The position numbers and the translations under genes were made by a program. From JAHDCC01 sp964551835 (lineage in GTDB: Bacteria > Actinomycetota > Acidimicrobiia > Acidimicrobiales > SZUA-35): a stretch of DNA of 50,043 bases. Shown here one piece after another: positions 43,869-50,043 of the stretch. Each line of letters starts with the position of its first letter. Position 1 is the first letter of the stretch. Below the pieces are notes generated by a model. It was given only the letters and a program-made list of their open reading frames with translations, ran no database searches and was not told the DNA's origin. The stretch covers positions 1-50,043 of the forward strand of contig CAZKEM010000089.1 in assembly GCA_964551835.1 (NCBI GenBank). The letters are read 5' to 3'.

Positions 43869-44519
43869 CTAGTTATATTCGGCATCATAGTCGTCAAAGT
43901 CGTCTTGTTCAAAATCGTCGTCGTCATAGTCGTCGTTACTATTTGAATGCCTTCGCTGACCATGGTCGGTGACGTCAAATCCGTCTCCATTACTCAGATC
44001 GATCTGCCGGGAATCGTCGTCCATTGACCCAAGATCCGTCGAACTCGACATCAAGCGCTCTCGACCTTTTCTGACAGTAGATGCAGTACGGCCCAAAACC
44101 ATTTCGAAATTCGCAAGCTTGTTGTCGCAATACTCTTCGGTCTGACGGCGCGTCGTATTGGACTGCTTACGAGCTGTGAGAATAATTTGCCTGGCCCGGG
44201 CCTCTGCAGCCTTGACGACTTCTTGGCGCTCCACCATTCGCGAAACCTGGGCGCGACCCTGGTCGATGAGGTCACGGTGCTCTTGGCGAGCCGCGTCGAT
44301 GAAATCTTCCCGCTCCTTCAGTAACCAACGTGCTGCCCTTAGCTCTTCTGGGAGCCGTTCCTGGGCCTGTTCCAGAAGGTGTAGAAGTTCGTCCCGGTTG
44401 ACTTTCACCGTTGTTGACATGGGCGACGGGCGAGCCTCTGCCAAAATTTCAATTGCTTCTTCTAAGAGGTTCTCGACTTCGGGAACCGCGTACTGGTTTG
44501 GTACATCGTCACTTGCCAT
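43869..44519 (-). CDS. sepIVA: SepIVA-like coiled-coil division protein
   Basis: The 216-aa product is mostly helical and charged: VENLLEEAIEILAEARPSPM, RDELLHLLEQAQERLPEELR, and then a long coiled coil through AARQEHRDLIDQGRAQVSRM and AEARARQIILTARKQSNTTR. This resembles DivIVA/SepIVA proteins, which in mycobacteria guide septation; there too the gene neighbours the DUF177 gene. The C-terminal 50 residues are Ser/Asp-rich and end in an unusually acidic tail of Asp, Glu and Tyr. Its ATG is immediately after the coaD stop. The name rests on synteny and coiled-coil pattern. Confidence 0.7.
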   Translation of the reverse strand: MASDDVPNQYAVPEVENLLEEAIEILAEARPSPMSTTVKVNRDELLHLLEQAQERLPEELRAARWLLKEREDFIDAARQEHRDLIDQGRAQVSRMVERQEVVKAAEARARQIILTARKQSNTTRRQTEEYCDNKLANFEMVLGRTASTVRKGRERLMSSSTDLGSMDDDSRQIDLSNGDGFDVTDHGQRRHSNSNDDYDDDDFEQDDFDDYDAEYN

Positions 44520-45005
44520 CTAGACCTGCCTTGAGGGGTTAGAAGAGCTGAGATATTCAACTACAGGTGGCGGAACTGAATCACTAACATCGCCACCCTT
44601 GGCCGCGATTTCCCGAACGAAGCGGGACGAAACCAAACCATGGGAACCGAATCCTGGCACCAGAAGTGTCCTAGCCGAGCCCGATGCCGCGTTCATCGCT
44701 GCCTGGGCCATCTCGTCGTCAAAGTCAGATGTATTCCTGACACCTTTGACCAGGCAGGACACTTGCAGTTCTCGTGCAATGTCAATCGTCAAACCCGAGA
44801 ACATCACTACTTCGATATTGGAGAGATGTTTGGTCGATTGCTCAATAAGTGAAACTCTGTCAGCTGCGGGCGCAAACCCGACCTTTCGGGAATTGTTGGC
44901 GACCGCCACAACTACCCGCTCAAACACCTCTGACACGGATTCGATTACCGCTATATGGCCGTTGTGGATCGGATCGAACGATCCGGGATACAAAGCCACG
45001 CCCAT
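44520..45005 (-). CDS. coaD: phosphopantetheine adenylyltransferase
   Basis: CoaD makes dephospho-CoA from 4'-phosphopantetheine and ATP. The nucleotidyltransferase motif ALYPGSFDPIHNGHIAVIES holds HNGH at 14-17. Further blocks are VVAVANNSRKVGF, SCLVKGVRNTSDFDDEMAQA and SSRFVREIAAKGGDVSDSVP, family-typical. GAGGTGA precedes ATG 45005. It abuts sepIVA (TAG then ATG). Confidence 0.96.
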   Translation of the reverse strand: MGVALYPGSFDPIHNGHIAVIESVSEVFERVVVAVANNSRKVGFAPAADRVSLIEQSTKHLSNIEVVMFSGLTIDIARELQVSCLVKGVRNTSDFDDEMAQAAMNAASGSARTLLVPGFGSHGLVSSRFVREIAAKGGDVSDSVPPPVVEYLSSSNPSRQV

Positions 45006-45147
45006 CTTTTCACCTCTAGCTACAAATAGTCACACCAGTTTAGCGCAGATATACAGGTAATTCATGATGCGACGAAAGAGCACTTGATCGCTAGGACTAC
45101 ACAAATTGTAAATACGAGTTGGCTCAGCAAACCAGATATGCGATCGA

Positions 45148-45597
45148 TTAGGTTGGGTTGCGAAGAAAGTCGCATCCTTGAGCTTCTATCAGGGCCACGT
45201 CTTCGAGAACGCTTGGATCGACAGATCGGGCTTTTGCCTCCACCGGGTCTTGGAGAAGATCATAAAGACGGCCGAGAGCTGGCCTTACAGACTCACGCGC
45301 TTCGTCGCGGACACGCTCGAATCCGGCTTGATCGGCGGCCACGGCCTCGGCGATAGCCCGACGGCTGGCATCATCGGCATCGGTGACGCCTTCTGAGAAT
45401 ATGTAGTGCCACGTCTCGACCAACTCAGCACCGTCTTCGGTAACGAATGGTTCGAGTCCTTCGACGTCGGTTCCCATCCAACCACAGAATCCGGCCGGAC
45501 CGTCAGTCGCCGGGCTACACGCGGCGGCCAGCGAGCACGAGGCTGCCGCCAAAATCGATAGACACCCACGAGCTAGACCACGTTGTACGACGTTCAT
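45148..45597 (-). CDS. putative lipoprotein of unknown function
   Basis: From ATG 45597 (AGGTGA four bases upstream) the 149-aa product has a signal sequence ending in a lipobox (ILAAASCSLAAAC, Cys near 27). The mature domain is acidic and helical (SRRAIAEAVAADQAGFERVR, GRLYDLLQDPVEAKARSVDP) with cysteines in AGFCGWMG and in QGCDFLRN. No family is recognised. It starts eight bases after the exporter permease stop, so it is probably part of that operon and could be an external partner of the transporter. Confidence 0.75.
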   Translation of the reverse strand: MNVVQRGLARGCLSILAAASCSLAAACSPATDGPAGFCGWMGTDVEGLEPFVTEDGAELVETWHYIFSEGVTDADDASRRAIAEAVAADQAGFERVRDEARESVRPALGRLYDLLQDPVEAKARSVDPSVLEDVALIEAQGCDFLRNPT

Positions 45598-45605
45598 CCG
45601 GTCAC

Positions 45606-48053
45606 CTACGTTCGGATAGTGTTTGGTTCGCGGCCAGAGAAAACCCATCCGGCGAGCGCAGCGATTGCTGGGACGCCCAAGGACAGTACACCGAGGTGCA
45701 GGCTTGGAATCGGGGTGAGCGCCGACAAATCATCTATGTGGTTAAAGATGAGCCCCAGGTACGCCCCAACCAAGCCGAGAAAGGTACCGAGCAACGCCAG
45801 TCCAGCCGCCGTCGCAGCGACCAAAGCCCGGCGAAGAATGCTCGTAGCACCACTAGCGGTGAGGGTTTGAAGGTCACGTGTCGCTTCTGTACGAACGAGT
45901 CCTACCGTGAGGGCTAACACTCCTAAGGCGAGGGCAAGACCGACTACCGTAGCAATGGTACGAAGTTGAAGGAGGCCACGTTGGTTGTCTCGCGTTTCGA
46001 CCGAGAATTCGTTGGCAATAGCCTGATCGCGGACCTTGGCCACGTCGGCATCGCTCAGCGGTTCGGATAATTCGATGAGCCACCCTGCTGGCCTCGTCTC
46101 CCACCCACGTTCTTCGACTCCTTCAGGCGTCATCATCGCCATGGGCATCGAGGAGTAGCCGGGATCTATCGTGACCTCGTCCTCCACGTCCAGGCGGCCC
46201 TCTCTCCCGGTGGCCGGATCTGACACACCTGCGTATTTGATGTCCCCAACCTCCGAGGTAATAAGTTCGGCGTCGGAGCCAGTGACCGATAGGTCCATGA
46301 CATCGAGTAGGTCTTCGGCGGCTAAGAACACTGGCGGCCCGTCGATAACTTCATCAGGTCGGGAGATGCGAAGGGTAGGTAGTCCGAACTCATTCAGCTC
46401 TCTGGTCGGATCGACAACTTTATGGAGTTCCACAACTCTCTCGGCTCCAAGTTCGACCGCAAGTTCATCAACGTCGCTGTCGAGGACCTCTTGTTCGCTC
46501 CCGCCGACATCATCCACGAACGGAGCTGAAAGTTCAACGGTGGTGACCAGAAGGTGCCGACCTGAGAGGTTACCTTCCTCCGCTCGGGACTCCGCCGCAC
46601 TAATGCCGACGATTATCGCCATCGGGAGACCGAGAGCCAGGCTGATCGCGGCCAGGGCCATAGCCGAACGGGCCTGGTAGCGGCCTAGGTCACGAAACGC
46701 TAACCGAACCGAGAGCGGAAAGCGGTGCGGCACCGAGGCCAGACCGGCGATTACGCTTGGACTGAAGAGCAGGACCCCAGAGACAATTGCTATCGTTCCT
46801 GAGACACTCAGAAAAGCGTTGGTTAGGTTGACTCCATTGGCCATTGGGTCGAACACATCGCCGGCGGAAGCAACGGCAACGACGCCAGCAGCGATGATCA
46901 TTCCTGCTAATACGATCGACCTTCTTGACTTTCGAGGGCGGGGCCGTCGCCCAGCTAAGGCTTGAGTGATTGGAACTCGGGCCGCTAGCGAAGCGGGCCA
47001 CCAAGATGCCGCCGTCGCTGTAACGATAGCCAAGGTGGCTATGAGACCTACGAGCCACCATGGCGTCCCGAGTCGGTCGATTCGTAAACCAATGGTTTGC
47101 TCGAGAGCAGGTGCCACGACGAACCAGGCGAGTAGGCCCACGGCTGTGCCGACTGATGCAGCGATGCCGCCGATGATCGCTCCATTGCTGATCACAACGA
47201 GGCGAAGATGTCGCTCAGTGGCGCCGATCGCTGCGAGCATGCCGAGCTGACGTTGTCGACGTTGAGCCACAACGACAAAACCAGCAGCCGCTATAAGTGA
47301 GACTAAGACAAGGGACAGTTCGGTTACAGCCAACAAAGCGACCGCCGCGATTATGCCCTCACCGGAAGACAGCGAGGAATACACCGGGTTAGCGTCATCC
47401 ACTCCCCCGAACGACAATGCCCGGTCAGTTGTGGTATCACTTACTAGGATCGTCACCGACCCAGACCCAGGGCCTGCCTCAAGAGGCAGTAGGCCAAACC
47501 GGTCATCGAGCCTATTCGGGTTCTCGACGAGACCGACCACGTTCATCGATTCACCGTCGGCCAGTTCTAGAAACTCCCCTGCCTCTACTCCCAGTTGAAC
47601 GGCCAGGGTCTCGGCCAAGGCAACCTCGCCCGCCCCCACGGGATATCGGCCGCTCCGCAGTTCGAGCATCGGAGCGCTCAGTGCGCCCTCGGGGTCCTGT
47701 GCTCGGGTCTCAATCGGATCCGACCGGCCTGGAAGCCGAATTTTCTGGCGCCTGATGACCTCTGTCTGTTCGAACCAGTCGTCCGCGGCGGCAACTGTGG
47801 CTTCGACCGTAGCCGGATCGGTATCGTCTAAGGTGAATCGATGGTTGGCCGACCCAAACTGGGCCCTACCGGCGGCCGGTGAGATGACAGTTACCGCTGT
47901 CGTTAGACACACTGCAGCCGAGACAGCTACGGTCAACAGCCCCAAGACGACGGCTTGTTGGCGCCACTCCCTGCGGAACAACCTCCATGCCCATCGCATC
48001 ACGGCTTTTCGGGCAACCCTTCCGCCGTTGCTGGTTTGTCGCCGTTTACTCAC
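45606..48053 (-). CDS. FtsX-like ABC transporter permease
   Basis: A large MacB/FtsX-type permease of about 815 aa. An N-terminal helix (VVLGLLTVAVSAAVCLTTAV) is followed by an external domain, then a block of three helices around 250-400 (SLVLVSLIAAAGFVVVAQRR, IIGGIAASVGTAVGLLAWFV), further helices in the middle, a second external domain, and three C-terminal helices (TVVGLALALGVLALTVGLVR, AAGLALLGTFLGLVGAYLGL). The start is uncertain: GTG 48053 has GAGG six bases upstream and overlaps the ATPase stop; ATG 47999 is an alternative. It pairs with the ATPase and is probably an exporter or lipid/peptide mover; substrate unknown. Confidence 0.9.
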   Translation of the reverse strand: MSKRRQTSNGGRVARKAVMRWAWRLFRREWRQQAVVLGLLTVAVSAAVCLTTAVTVISPAAGRAQFGSANHRFTLDDTDPATVEATVAAADDWFEQTEVIRRQKIRLPGRSDPIETRAQDPEGALSAPMLELRSGRYPVGAGEVALAETLAVQLGVEAGEFLELADGESMNVVGLVENPNRLDDRFGLLPLEAGPGSGSVTILVSDTTTDRALSFGGVDDANPVYSSLSSGEGIIAAVALLAVTELSLVLVSLIAAAGFVVVAQRRQRQLGMLAAIGATERHLRLVVISNGAIIGGIAASVGTAVGLLAWFVVAPALEQTIGLRIDRLGTPWWLVGLIATLAIVTATAASWWPASLAARVPITQALAGRRPRPRKSRRSIVLAGMIIAAGVVAVASAGDVFDPMANGVNLTNAFLSVSGTIAIVSGVLLFSPSVIAGLASVPHRFPLSVRLAFRDLGRYQARSAMALAAISLALGLPMAIIVGISAAESRAEEGNLSGRHLLVTTVELSAPFVDDVGGSEQEVLDSDVDELAVELGAERVVELHKVVDPTRELNEFGLPTLRISRPDEVIDGPPVFLAAEDLLDVMDLSVTGSDAELITSEVGDIKYAGVSDPATGREGRLDVEDEVTIDPGYSSMPMAMMTPEGVEERGWETRPAGWLIELSEPLSDADVAKVRDQAIANEFSVETRDNQRGLLQLRTIATVVGLALALGVLALTVGLVRTEATRDLQTLTASGATSILRRALVAATAAGLALLGTFLGLVGAYLGLIFNHIDDLSALTPIPSLHLGVLSLGVPAIAALAGWVFSGREPNTIRT

Positions 48054-48771
48054 CAAAAACCTCGGCACCGAGAAGGGTTTCGGGCGTGTTGGTTGAGCGA
48101 GTTTGGTCGGTCACGTGTCCGTCGTTAAGAAACACGACGCGGTCAGCCCAGGACGCCAACTTAGCGTCATGGGTAACCACCACGCCTGCTACTCCAGTTT
48201 CGCAGCTCGCACGCAACAATCGCATCACGATCTCGCCGTTGGCGGAATCCAACGCTCCTGTCGGTTCGTCCGCCAAGAGCAGAAACCGGTCACCAACCAT
48301 GGCTCGAGCGATAGCAACCCGTTGGCGTTGACCTCCTGAAAGGTCGTCTGGGAAGTGGTCGGCCTTGTCTTCGATCTCTAGTTTCTTTAGTGTGTCGAGC
48401 GCTTGACGACGAGCGTGGGAGACATCTACACCATCGAGTTCAAGCGGCATCGACACGTTTTCAGCCACGGTGAGTCCGGCGAGGAGATTAAACTCCTGAA
48501 AGATATAGCCGATCGATCGGCGTCGCAGTCGCGCTCGTGCATTGGGCGATAGCCCTGAGATGGGCTTCCCTCCGACGAGGACTTCACCTGTGCTGGGTTT
48601 TTCGAGGGTTCCAGCGATTGTTAACAGCGTACTTTTACCCGACCCACTCGGGCCCATGACCGCCACGAGAGAACCAGCATCGACCGAGAAGTTAATATCT
48701 TCGAGCGCCCGCACCTCTGACGCTCCTTCACCGTGAGTCTTTGACACATTCCGCAATTCGAGCAGACTCAT
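48046..48771 (-). CDS. ABC transporter ATP-binding protein (LolD/MacB type)
   Basis: The 241-aa ATPase has Walker A VMGPSGSGKSTLLTIAGTL, Q-loop in YIFQEFNLLAGLTVAENV, signature LSGGQRQRVAIARAM, Walker B FLLLADEPTGALDS and the switch His in VVVTHDAKLA. The Q-loop and EPTGALD form are typical of LolD/MacB exporters. ATG 48771 overlaps the padR stop (ATGA). Confidence 0.96.
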   Translation of the reverse strand: MSLLELRNVSKTHGEGASEVRALEDINFSVDAGSLVAVMGPSGSGKSTLLTIAGTLEKPSTGEVLVGGKPISGLSPNARARLRRRSIGYIFQEFNLLAGLTVAENVSMPLELDGVDVSHARRQALDTLKKLEIEDKADHFPDDLSGGQRQRVAIARAMVGDRFLLLADEPTGALDSANGEIVMRLLRASCETGVAGVVVTHDAKLASWADRVVFLNDGHVTDQTRSTNTPETLLGAEVFGE

Positions 48772-49355
48772 GACCGCTCACCGATCCGAAGCCGAAGTCG
48801 TTGCGGTGCGGTTGCCTCGACTGGGTCGGCCAGCGGAACCGGAACACCTGAGCGGCGAACGCGAGCGTCAACCGCGTCAAGCCACCGAGTGACCGAGTCC
48901 AGACGAAATAGCTCGGCATCGACGACGATTCCGAGTGTCACATCGTCGTTGGACATGTCTTCTTTGAGCCGGGTGTACTGCTGCATCAGGCTAACTAGAT
49001 GACGACGATGCACCTGCACAACCTCGCCCACATCAGTCCCAGACATTCGCAGCGCCACTAACACCTTTATCACCAGCTCGTCTCTGGGCGGAGTGTCCAT
49101 ACCAGAGGGCGTCAGCAGCCAACTTTCTAACTCGTTTTGGCCGTCTTCGGTGATCTTGTAGGTCTGTTGCGAATTATCGGTATCGTCGACGGACTCGACC
49201 AACCCGTCACGGGACAGGCGCCTGAGGGTCGAATACACCTGCCCGACATTCAGTGGCCAGGCCTCACCGGTACCTGCCTCAAACTCCTCACGAAGTTGCA
49301 GCCCATACTTAGGACCCTCACGTAACAATGACAGCAACGCATAACGTATACTCAA
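48768..49355 (-). CDS. PadR family transcriptional regulator
   Basis: PadR repressors have an N-terminal winged helix and a C-terminal dimerisation helix pair. The winged helix shows IRYALLSLLREGPKYGLQLR, WPLNVGQVYSTLRRLSRDGL and TYKITEDGQNELESWL; the C-terminal part is long and helical (195 aa in all, subfamily 1 type). The start is TTG 49355, supported by GGGAGG seven bases upstream. A perfect palindrome covers its promoter, so autoregulation of the padR-ABC operon is likely. Confidence 0.94.
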   Translation of the reverse strand: MSIRYALLSLLREGPKYGLQLREEFEAGTGEAWPLNVGQVYSTLRRLSRDGLVESVDDTDNSQQTYKITEDGQNELESWLLTPSGMDTPPRDELVIKVLVALRMSGTDVGEVVQVHRRHLVSLMQQYTRLKEDMSNDDVTLGIVVDAELFRLDSVTRWLDAVDARVRRSGVPVPLADPVEATAPQRLRLRIGERS

Positions 49356-49373
49356 AATACTGCCTCCCGGTTT

Positions 49374-49402
49374 CTTAGTATAATACCGAGTATTATACTA
49401 AG
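49374..49402. promoter_or_regulatory. perfect 13+3+13 palindrome, candidate PadR operator
   Basis: CTTAGTATAATAC at 49374-49386 and its exact reverse complement at 49390-49402 are separated by CGA. The 29-bp site ends 19 bases before the padR start and covers the promoter from the -10 to the -35. Confidence 0.85.
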
Positions 49403-49406
49403 TCAA
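49377..49406 (-). promoter_or_regulatory. sigma-70-type promoter of the padR-ABC operon
   Basis: On the minus strand TTGACT (49401-49406) is followed after 18 bases by TATACT (49377-49382), each one base off consensus. Transcription would start near 49370, giving a leader of about 15 bases that holds the GGGAGG ribosome site at 49363-49368. Confidence 0.7.
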
Positions 49407-49492
49407 GGGCCCTTGGTTTCTCCGTCGCCCAGGCTCAGCGACCGCTGACGAATGGCCTCAATCCAGGTACTAACCGCTGTCGAATACTCGAG

Positions 49493-50011
49493 CTACTTTG
49501 ATCGAGAAGCAATGACTACTCTCGAACGACCATATTTTCGTCGACGTACTTCTTCCCAACCAGCTGTGAGCTCAATCTCAAAGGCTGCATGGCCAACTAC
49601 ATAATCGGCCCGAACGTTGGGCAGCAACGTGGCCCATTCGTCAAGCGCATATGGAGGGTCACAAAACGCCAGATCGACATGACTCAGCTGACCTAGGGCC
49701 TGTTCGACTGAACCTCGCAGGATTGTGGCATCGGCACCCAAACCCAACTGGTCGAGGTTTTTTTGAATGATTTGCTGAGCTTGAGGTCGTTTCTCTACAA
49801 AGGTCACCGTTTCGGCGCCACGGCTGAGAGCCTCGATCCCGAACGAACCACTTCCAGCAAAAAGGTCGACAACCGTCAGGCCTTCGAAGTCCAAATAGCA
49901 GGACAGCATGTTAAAGATGCCTTCTTTGGCCCGATCGGTAATAGGCCTTGTTTGGTCACCTTCGGGCGCCTGAAACTTCCGACCACCAGCCGTACCCGAA
50001 ATTACTCTCAT
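49493..50011 (-). CDS. rsmD: 16S rRNA (guanine(966)-N2)-methyltransferase RsmD
   Basis: RsmD methylates G966 of 16S rRNA with SAM. The 172-aa protein has RVISGTAGGRKFQAPEG, TRPITDRAKEGIFNML, the SAM-binding VVDLFAGSGSFGIEALSRGA and the catalytic AFCDPPYALDEW. ATG 50011 is chosen; a TTG at 50014 precedes it directly. In many actinobacteria coaD follows rsmD at once; here the PadR/ABC/lipoprotein block lies between them. Confidence 0.95.
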   Translation of the reverse strand: MRVISGTAGGRKFQAPEGDQTRPITDRAKEGIFNMLSCYLDFEGLTVVDLFAGSGSFGIEALSRGAETVTFVEKRPQAQQIIQKNLDQLGLGADATILRGSVEQALGQLSHVDLAFCDPPYALDEWATLLPNVRADYVVGHAAFEIELTAGWEEVRRRKYGRSRVVIASRSK

Positions 50012-50043
50012 CAAAATCGCCTGTTCATAAGACTCATAAACGT

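Noticed and set aside
1..50043. CRISPR arrays, tRNA or rRNA genes, insertion sequences, prophage genes
   Set aside because: No spaced direct repeats, no tRNA-like folds in the intergenic regions and no transposase, integrase or phage-like protein were seen.

Overview
The window comes from the chromosome of a moderate-GC actinobacterium. Gene content and order fit the class Acidimicrobiia, but this is inferred from synteny and protein character, not from a marker tree. The actinobacterial signs are a WhiG-type sigma factor between dprA and rpsB, DUF2469 beside YraN, a SepIVA-like gene beside the DUF177 gene, an FtsY with an N-terminal membrane anchor, and a PaaX-governed phenylacetate cluster. 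No tRNA, rRNA, CRISPR array, insertion sequence or prophage gene was seen.

1-13.1 kb, almost all on the minus strand, is the conserved translation/secretion block. Read in the direction of transcription it is ftsY, ffh, rpsP, khpA, rimM, trmD, rplS, DUF2469, yraN, comM, dprA, whiG and rpsB (cut by the window edge). Many junctions are 4-nt start/stop overlaps. A few small lineage genes sit inside it: a lipoprotein cytochrome c, a 36-aa membrane protein, a lysine-rich zinc-ribbon-like protein and a DUF-type membrane protein. lepB and rnhB, common between rplS and DUF2469 in relatives, are absent.

13.1-36.3 kb is an accessory segment lying between ftsY and smc, genes that are neighbours in mycobacteria. 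It holds a 1159-aa single-chain indolepyruvate/arylpyruvate:ferredoxin oxidoreductase, a divergent PaaX repressor, and a complete aerobic phenylacetyl-CoA route in two divergent operons: paaY-paaZ-paaA-B-C-D-E on the minus strand and paaF-G-H-I-J on the plus strand. No phenylacetate-CoA ligase (paaK) is present. I infer that the ferredoxin oxidoreductase could deliver phenylacetyl-CoA straight from phenylpyruvate. Both divergent promoter regions carry a matching bipartite motif (two 8-bp arms starting 33 bp apart), the best candidate for the PaaX operator. The segment ends with an HtrA-like protease plus Ser/Thr kinase pair facing a MoxR/DUF58/VWA operon; the MoxR has an unusual threonine-rich tail.

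36.3-50 kb returns to housekeeping genes on the minus strand. In transcription order these are rsmD, a PadR-controlled ABC exporter with a small lipoprotein, coaD, sepIVA-like, DUF177, rpmF, plsX, acpP, rnc, a mutM-like gene and smc. Three points stand out. rnc can only start at a CTG codon that overlaps the acpP stop. The MutM homologue has lost its catalytic proline, catalytic lysine and zinc finger. The PadR promoter is covered by a perfect 13+3+13 palindrome.
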